From positions 1 to 58,242 of the forward strand of contig CAICTM010000584.1 of NCBI GenBank assembly GCA_903772945.1: a stretch of DNA of 58,242 nucleotides, given 5' to 3'. This DNA is from Seminavis robusta. Lineage: Eukaryota > Bacillariophyta > Bacillariophyceae > Naviculales > Naviculaceae. Each line of letters starts with the position of its first letter. Positions within the stretch are counted from its first letter, which is position 1. The position numbers and the translations under genes were made by a program. The notes beneath the pieces are model-generated. The model saw only the letters and a list, made by a program, of their open reading frames with translations. It was not told where the DNA came from and did not search any database. This document shows, one piece after another, positions 52,789 through 58,242 of this stretch.

Positions 52789-53620
52789 GGTGTAGAGTGT
52801 ACTGGGGTATAAGGGGATGATGTGTCTTGAGTTGGTTGAATTATTTCCCTATTTGCTACGTAGCCCCTTGTGCCTTTTCGCCTTGTGAGATGTTGGCTTC
52901 CATTATTGGCGAAGCTAGTAAGCTAGCTAGCTGGTGGCATCCCAATACTTTAGTAGTAGAAGGAGACATGGATAAGGGAATCTTTTGGCCAAACAAGGAG
53001 ACCGTCGGTTGCCCTTGTCTTATTTTTGTTTGGTTGAAACAAGTTTCAAACAACGGCCAAAATGTGACCGTGTCTCCACACGACCGCCGGGGCGTGGACT
53101 TCTAACGGTTGGCATATTTTGTGGGGCGCCTCCGCGTTTCCAATTTTTGGCACGTTGTGCCAAGGGTCCCACCGGCCCGACAATATCCCAGCCAGCGAAG
53201 AAGAACGAAGATCCGACAAAGCACATGCTACCGCACCTTCGGTTGTGGACAAATATTTCGCCAGTACGATAGCTAAACGCAACGCAGCAAGGATACTCGA
53301 TGAGCAAGGCAAAGGATTTGTGAGAAGGTCGAAAATTTTGTTGCAGTTTTGTCCATCATATTTCCGAGTGGATTGAGCATTGATCACCGCAGTTCATAAC
53401 CCACGCACATCTATCTTTGACGGACCAGAGCCTAAGAAACGACTTGCTCTTGCCTTCGTTACTTCTGTTATCTTCTGTCTACCAAGCCAAGCTTCCCTCG
53501 TTGTTCAGACCCAAGAGTAGCTAGTCAGATCGACCATACTACCTATCCATAAAAAGGAAGAGGAAGACAACAACACCAGATTTATTTCTTGAAGTACAAC
53601 TTACTTGATCTATTTGCAAG
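52789..53620. other. Divergent intergenic
   Basis: Promoter region of the BspA-like gene (-) and the LRR gene (+). Short ORFs in all frames at 52985-53390 have no recognisable features. Confidence 0.5.
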
Positions 53621-55187
53621 ATGATGCCCCCAGTAGTAGAAGGATCGGTGGACAATGAGTCCGTCTATCCCCACCACCAACATCCCACTGATGAGTACAA
53701 CAAGGGACATTCTCGTCGATCTGCTTTTATGGACGTCGTGAGACGATACAAGTGGTACATTACGGCTGGAACCGTCGTCTTTATCCTCATCTTGTGTATC
53801 GCCATTCCAGTCTCCAAAAAGAACAAGGGCGGTAGCAACGAATCCATCTCTTCGGTCGGTTCGTCGTCTCAGACATCTCCTCCTGGTTCCGACAATTCAG
53901 GCTCTCCAACTGATCCCTTGGCCCGAAAAAAGGCCGATCTCATGGGACGCATCAAGTCCGGTTTTGACGTATTGGGATTGCCCGAATCACACAGTACCAT
54001 GTTGGATAGCCCCGAAAGTCCACAAGCACGAGCTCTCAGCTGGGTCGCCGGATCCGACAAGTACGACGAATACAATGATGATCAACGATTGCAACGTTAC
54101 GCGCTGGCATCCTTCTTTTATGCTACCTACGCCGTCCGCAATGCCTATGTCACACAGCAAGTGCCCTGGACCACGGCCGAAAAGTGGCTCTCGGAAGAAC
54201 ACGAATGCGACTGGGAAGGAATCACTTGCTCTACCCCCGAAGAATCGCCCACGGGAAATCGGGTCGTTACCATGATTGAAATGGAAGAACACCGCATCTC
54301 GGGAACGATCCCACTCGATTTGGTACTCTTGCGAGAATCCCTGAAATCCATTGTCCTCACCAACAATCTCATCTTTATGGAAGGAGATGCCATGAATGTA
54401 TTCCAGTACTTGGAAAACTTGGAGGTACTCATGTTGGCGGACAATTACATTGTCGAACGAAATGGACTCCCACAGGCGCTCCGCAATTTGGGAAACCTCA
54501 AGAAACTCATCTTGTCCTACAACTTGTTGCAGGGAGCCATTCGTCCAAACTACTTTGAAAACTTGCGCAAGTTGTCACACTTGGAAGTCGAAAGCAACTA
54601 CTTGTCCGGACCTCTACCATCCAGTATCTACGAAATGGATCAGTTGGTATACCTCTATGTCCGACGAAATGATCTCAACTTTAACTTTCCTCATGCCATT
54701 CGAACCGCCAACTGGCCCAATATGTGTGAGTATTTCCAAAAGAGACGCAAGACATTCCCTTTACCCCTTGTTGACTGACTTCTGACTCTTTCCTTCTTTG
54801 TCTTTTTGTCTGCTACACACAGTCTCCATGTGGTTTGACCACAACAACATTACTGGAACCTTCCCGACCGAGATGGGTAAATTGACTGGATTGGCCAGCT
54901 TTTCTTTGACCAACACCACTGTGCGAGGTACCATCCCTACCGAAATTGGTGCTCTCACCGGACTTCGTCGCATGTGGCTCTATGGAAACAACCTCCACGG
55001 AACCATCCCAACCCAGCTTGGAAACTTGCCAATACTAGAGGTGGCGGAAATGTACGGAAATAACTTGGAAGGATCCATGCCTCAAGGGGCTTGTGAGGCC
55101 ATTGCAGCGGCAACTTATGATTACAAGGTGCTCTCGGCCGATTGTGGAAAGGTCCAATGCCAGAACTGTTGCACGCAATGCTACTAG
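53621..55187 (+). CDS. Single-pass membrane leucine-rich-repeat protein (paralogue of the gene at 25679)
   Basis: Exons 53621-54725 and 54823-55187 (97-nt intron, GTGAGT...CACACAG) encode 489 aa. The N-terminus is cytosolic and has a TM helix (WYITAGTVVFILILCIAIPV, about 46-65). A Ser-rich stalk and an LRRNT-like region follow: ALSWVAGSDKYDEY, QRYALASFFYATYAV and WLSEEHECDWEGITC. About eight LRRs come next (HRISGTIPLDLVLL, NYLSGPLPSSIYEM, NNITGTFPTEMGKL, NTTVRGTIPTEIGAL). The Cys-rich end is CQNCCTQCY. The shared blocks and same domain order show common descent with the gene at 25679, which has no intron. No kinase. Probably a surface recognition protein. Confidence 0.88.
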
Positions 55188-55791
55188 TCTAGTAGGTCAA
55201 TAAGGCAGGCAGGCAAGTCTTTCCATTTCATGCACACAGGCGAGAGGAAGGAAGGAAGCACCAAGGCAGAGAACAATTGCTTTCCAAACAAACAAACCAA
55301 GACATCATCTGCTCACTGTAGGTAGCGTAACATAGTTTTTCGTAATCGATTGCATTTTTATTATTCAAGTTGTGTTGTGTTGTGTTGTACTATAGTCGTT
55401 CACTTTAATAAAGCAATTCTTCCGTGTGCACTTTGATCCACCGTCATCAAAAGTATAACATGCGTTGCGTTGTGTTGTAGTCGTTCACATTAAAAGCTTC
55501 CATGTCACAGAGCCGGTGCACTTTGCTCCACCGTCATCCACAAAAGTATATCAGGCAGGAAGGCAGGCAAGATGGCGCAACAAACACGGGAGACGCATCA
55601 AAAGGCAAAGAAAATGTCTGTAACTTTAGAATAATTAAAAGTGTAGGTAGCAATGAATCGAAGTATCCAACCATGTATGCGCAATGGATGAAACCGAAGG
55701 AAACGAGCTGATCCTGACATCCCGTCCATTCCATGAGAGGGAATATCGTCATCCCCAATACCTTGGAGTTCCTTGAGCAGTTGACGGCCGG
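55188..55791. other. Convergent 3' intergenic with tandem duplication
   Basis: 3' flanks of the LRR gene (+) and the Fuseless-like gene (-). It contains the duplication listed separately and GTTGTGTTGT-type runs near 55365-55390. No gene. Confidence 0.5.
55374..55552. repeat. Imperfect tandem duplication of about 80-100 bp
   Basis: The block TGTTGT...TCGTTCAC...GTGCACTTTG.TCCACCGTCATC...AAAAGTATA occurs twice (about 55374-55456 and 55473-55552) with small indels. A GGCAGG(A)AGGCAGGCAAG motif flanks the pair on both sides (about 55205 and 55555). It lies in the 3' flank of the LRR gene and its function is unknown. Confidence 0.75.
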
Positions 55792-57207
55792 CTAGACTGA
55801 AGCCACATTGCGAGGATTCGGAACATGGGCGATGGCGAACCAGCGTGGAAGAAAATCTGAATCATCCGGCTCCGAAACCTCATTGCTATCTTCTTCCTCG
55901 GTTGACCAGGAGACCGGGACGACGGCACTAGACAAACAGCCCAGCATCAAAAGACCTGTCGCACCTAAGACATGCGAAGCCCAAGATGATGCAGCAGTGG
56001 ATCCGCTTCCTATTTCCCACAAGTACCAGACCACACGCCAATAGCTCACTGAGGCAATCCCCAGCAGCACATTCTGGGTTCTAACCGTGATGTGATGCAC
56101 CAAAGAGTTGTTTGGTTGGGTTTTCCCATCAAGCAAGATCCCGGCCCACGATGACACCAGCACAGATGCACAAAAGATGATCATTCCCACTGCTAGAGAC
56201 CAGTTCAAATCACTTCCAGAGGACGAGTAGCCCCAAAAGTAGAAGTCTTGCAGCGTCCATATCCCTCGCCAAAACCAAACCTCAAGAATCGGAAGGACGA
56301 CAAATGTCCCAAATAGATCCAAAGCGGAGAGTACATTGGACCATGGTCCGTGAGATTCACGCTGGAACCCTCGACTTCTCCGAGAGACCGAGAAGATGGT
56401 ATCAAAGACGACTGTTGAAGGATCTTGAAGAAGGACCGTAGGAGGAGCCAGAAGGGAAGCACTGCAGTCCAGCACCAAAGCCCCAGCGCAGCCAAGACAT
56501 GCGGAAATCCAGTTGGATCTGAGCAAATGCTTTGGATATAACCAGACTTCTGTCAGCATCCAAACTCCTCGCCACGTGAGCACGTTGCCACTTCCAACAG
56601 CTTGTACCATAAATATCCTCGTTACGGCCAATCGTGTTCTAGACAACACGTCCGTTTCTGATAGCTCTTCAACTTTGCTTTCTTGAAAGAATCCATTCAG
56701 GTACAGCAGCTCTCCAAGACAGCATAACGAGATTCCTACAACCAAAGAAAGAAGTGCGCTGTTTCTTCTCATTGGGTTTTCCAAGTCATTTGCCCCGCAA
56801 AAGATCTCTCCATTCAACAGAGAAGCGTCAACCGGTTGATCACATGAATAGACATCAAAGAGCGACCAAAGACCTCTCCAGAAGCTTACAGCCAGAGCTC
56901 CAATCAGTAACCTGAAGAGCCATCGCTGTGTTTGACGAACCATTCCGCGCTGGTCATTGGTGGAGTCTGCTTTGCCTTCTGGCTCCTTACCTGCAGAATC
57001 TCCGAAATCGTTTGTCTCCACTATATCAAGTTCATCGCGTTTGTCAGTAGTTTCACTGCTCAGACTCTCACTGCGTGTGGTTGTCCTGCGGTCAAGAAGG
57101 ATCTGTGGCTTCGTAACAAGCTCTTCGTAGCCGTCCTCCGCAAACCATGTCTTCTCGGTTTCATCGGCTTCGACGCCATTCATGGAGATAATTCCGGGAG
57201 ATTCCAT
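55792..57207 (-). CDS. Fuseless-like multi-pass membrane protein with fourfold WRGxW repeat
   Basis: Intronless, 471 aa. A soluble, acidic N-terminus of about 90 residues precedes about eight hydrophobic helices. Four internal repeats carry the same signature at similar spacing: FWRGLWSLFDVY, TWRGVWMLTEVW, FWRGIWTLQDFYFW and YWRVVWYLWEIG. This WRG-W...D/E pattern resembles the animal Fuseless family (presynaptic 8-TM protein of Drosophila). The match is from memory of the motif and should be tested. Four repeats of two helices each suggest an origin by two duplications. Function in algae is unknown. Confidence 0.68.
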   Translation of the reverse strand: MESPGIISMNGVEADETEKTWFAEDGYEELVTKPQILLDRRTTTRSESLSSETTDKRDELDIVETNDFGDSAGKEPEGKADSTNDQRGMVRQTQRWLFRLLIGALAVSFWRGLWSLFDVYSCDQPVDASLLNGEIFCGANDLENPMRRNSALLSLVVGISLCCLGELLYLNGFFQESKVEELSETDVLSRTRLAVTRIFMVQAVGSGNVLTWRGVWMLTEVWLYPKHLLRSNWISACLGCAGALVLDCSASLLAPPTVLLQDPSTVVFDTIFSVSRRSRGFQRESHGPWSNVLSALDLFGTFVVLPILEVWFWRGIWTLQDFYFWGYSSSGSDLNWSLAVGMIIFCASVLVSSWAGILLDGKTQPNNSLVHHITVRTQNVLLGIASVSYWRVVWYLWEIGSGSTAASSWASHVLGATGLLMLGCLSSAVVPVSWSTEEEDSNEVSEPDDSDFLPRWFAIAHVPNPRNVASV

Positions 57208-58242
57208 TTTGCACCTCGTTTTGGACTCAGAGTGATCTGAGAGGAGAAAGAAGAAGAGGGTACCGGTAGATTGTGGGGTGGGTTGGTAGTTGGTAGAGCT
57301 AGCTAGATGGGGATCCTCGAGCGATGATGGTCTGGTACGGTACCGGTATTATTGAACCGTTGCCGCTTGGGAAGCAGCACGGCTTATACGGTTCTGTACC
57401 GTACTGTACACGTACACACGTACGCGGTACTATCATCACAATACATAATAGGCAAGTCTGGAAAGTGCAAAAGATCAAGACCTGATGCTTATGGCTTGCG
57501 AGGCAAGGGAAAGGCCTCTTTATTCGAGAAATGAGGTGTTTAAAGGCTTCTTGATGTTGCCGTTAACAATGAGAACACTACTATACGCGGAGTACATGAA
57601 TCGAATCCCGCATGCTTAACCGGTTCCTACCGTATGTACACGTATAATGACAAAATATGATATACGGTATACGCGTGTACAGTATGCCGTTTGCTTTTAG
57701 TCATATACGGCACTCAGGTTTTTAAGTTCCGATCTTGCTTTCGATCTGTGTCATGTTTAGAATTAGACTCAAAGATTTAATTTCGGTTGCAGTTGCTTGC
57801 TCGACCCGCATTCCAACAGAATAGAGAGCTTTTGATCTGTTAAAGTTGGGAAGCAGCAATCTCACTTTCAGGGCCTCCTTGAGAAGACGGGCTTCGTCGG
57901 ACTCCGCCATGCTGCCTGAGAAGCGGTGGAGCAGAGCAATGGAGGATCACGATCGATGGTGGCAATCAATGGATCAAAATGACAAATTGGGGTGTGTTGA
58001 TTGTCGTGTTAGCTTGCGAGTCTGGCTTTCCCCTACAACAACATGCATCCCCAAGCATCTGAATGGACTTGCCGAGCCCGACATGGTTGTGGTTCACTAA
58101 AAGCCGCGGCAAAAGCAAGCGCCATCTTCACATGATGTTTCGATGTTTCGATCTGTTCGATTGCTTATTGTTGTGGTTGCTTTGGATCGACAGGAGGTGT
58201 GGTTGGATTCAAAGGTGAAAGTTAAATCTCTTGGCGTTGCAC
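57208..58242. other. Terminal region without a firm gene
   Basis: The promoter of the Fuseless-like gene, dense GTAC/TACCGGTA palindromes (57340-57430 and 57650-57680), then a doubtful 62-codon minus-strand ORF at 57722-57910 (MAESDEARLLKEALK...). That ORF could be a first exon: CTGAAA|GTGAGA looks like a donor and CTTTAACAG like an acceptor. No family is recognised. The rest is unassigned. Confidence 0.45.

Noticed and set aside
57590..57610. Possible tRNA B-box (GGGATTCGATTC on the minus strand)
   Set aside because: It does not fit GTTCRANNC at the T54 position, and no A-box or cloverleaf could be drawn around it.

Overview
This window looks like nuclear DNA of a diatom, probably a raphid pennate; the species is inference only. 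Protein-coding genes have short GT-AG introns of about 85-190 nt. The EF-P preprotein carries an ANAF-VP signal/transit junction like the diatom ASAFAP plastid-import motif. LRR and BspA-like surface proteins are plentiful. The intergenic DNA is full of CTAG and GTAC palindromes (CTAGCTAG, GGTACCGGTACC). No rRNA, tRNA or CRISPR was recognised.

Layout. 1-4.3 kb: no firm gene. 4.3-9.3 kb: a secreted M12B-type metalloprotease with an ShKT-like tail, and a broken tandem paralogue. 10.4-13.2 kb: an intronless GH3 glycosidase. 15-17.5 kb: a divergent pair, a longin/R-SNARE-like protein and a membrane-anchored cyclophilin-like protein. 17.8-24.2 kb: a housekeeping block with a FOXRED1-like oxidoreductase (-), a GIMAP/AIG1-like GTPase (-, 5' end unresolved), a SET-domain protein (-), RNase H2 subunit C (+) and plastid EF-P (-). 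25.7-35.3 kb: an LRR membrane protein (+), a low-complexity 774-aa protein (-), the DRG1 GTPase (+, five exons) and a polytopic membrane protein (-, three exons). 36.6-39.2 kb: a decayed Crypton-like tyrosine-recombinase locus. 41-45 kb: a small ORF, a 374-bp TIR element filled with 11-bp tandem repeats, a GPI-anchor-like surface protein and the 3' exon of a two-TM protein. 46-50 kb: a receptor-type nucleotide cyclase with nine exons, followed by a decayed duplicate of its catalytic exons. 50.4-57.2 kb: a methyltransferase, a BspA-like surface protein, a second LRR membrane protein and a Fuseless-like four-repeat membrane protein.

There are no operons. The likely shared regulation is at two divergent promoters, SNARE/cyclophilin-like and SET/RNASEH2C. 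The second contains a perfect 16-bp palindrome with a full TGACGTCA core, the element known from diatom CO2/cAMP-responsive promoters. The cyclase could supply the cyclic nucleotide for such a response, but that link is inference.

The most unusual items are the TIR/satellite element, the decayed cyclase exon duplication, an EF-P with Arg at the normally modified Lys, a SNARE with Asn at the zero layer, tiny exons in the cyclase catalytic domain and the Crypton-like relic. All splice sites were placed by eye from GT-AG consensus, reading phase and family homology, and none is confirmed by transcripts.
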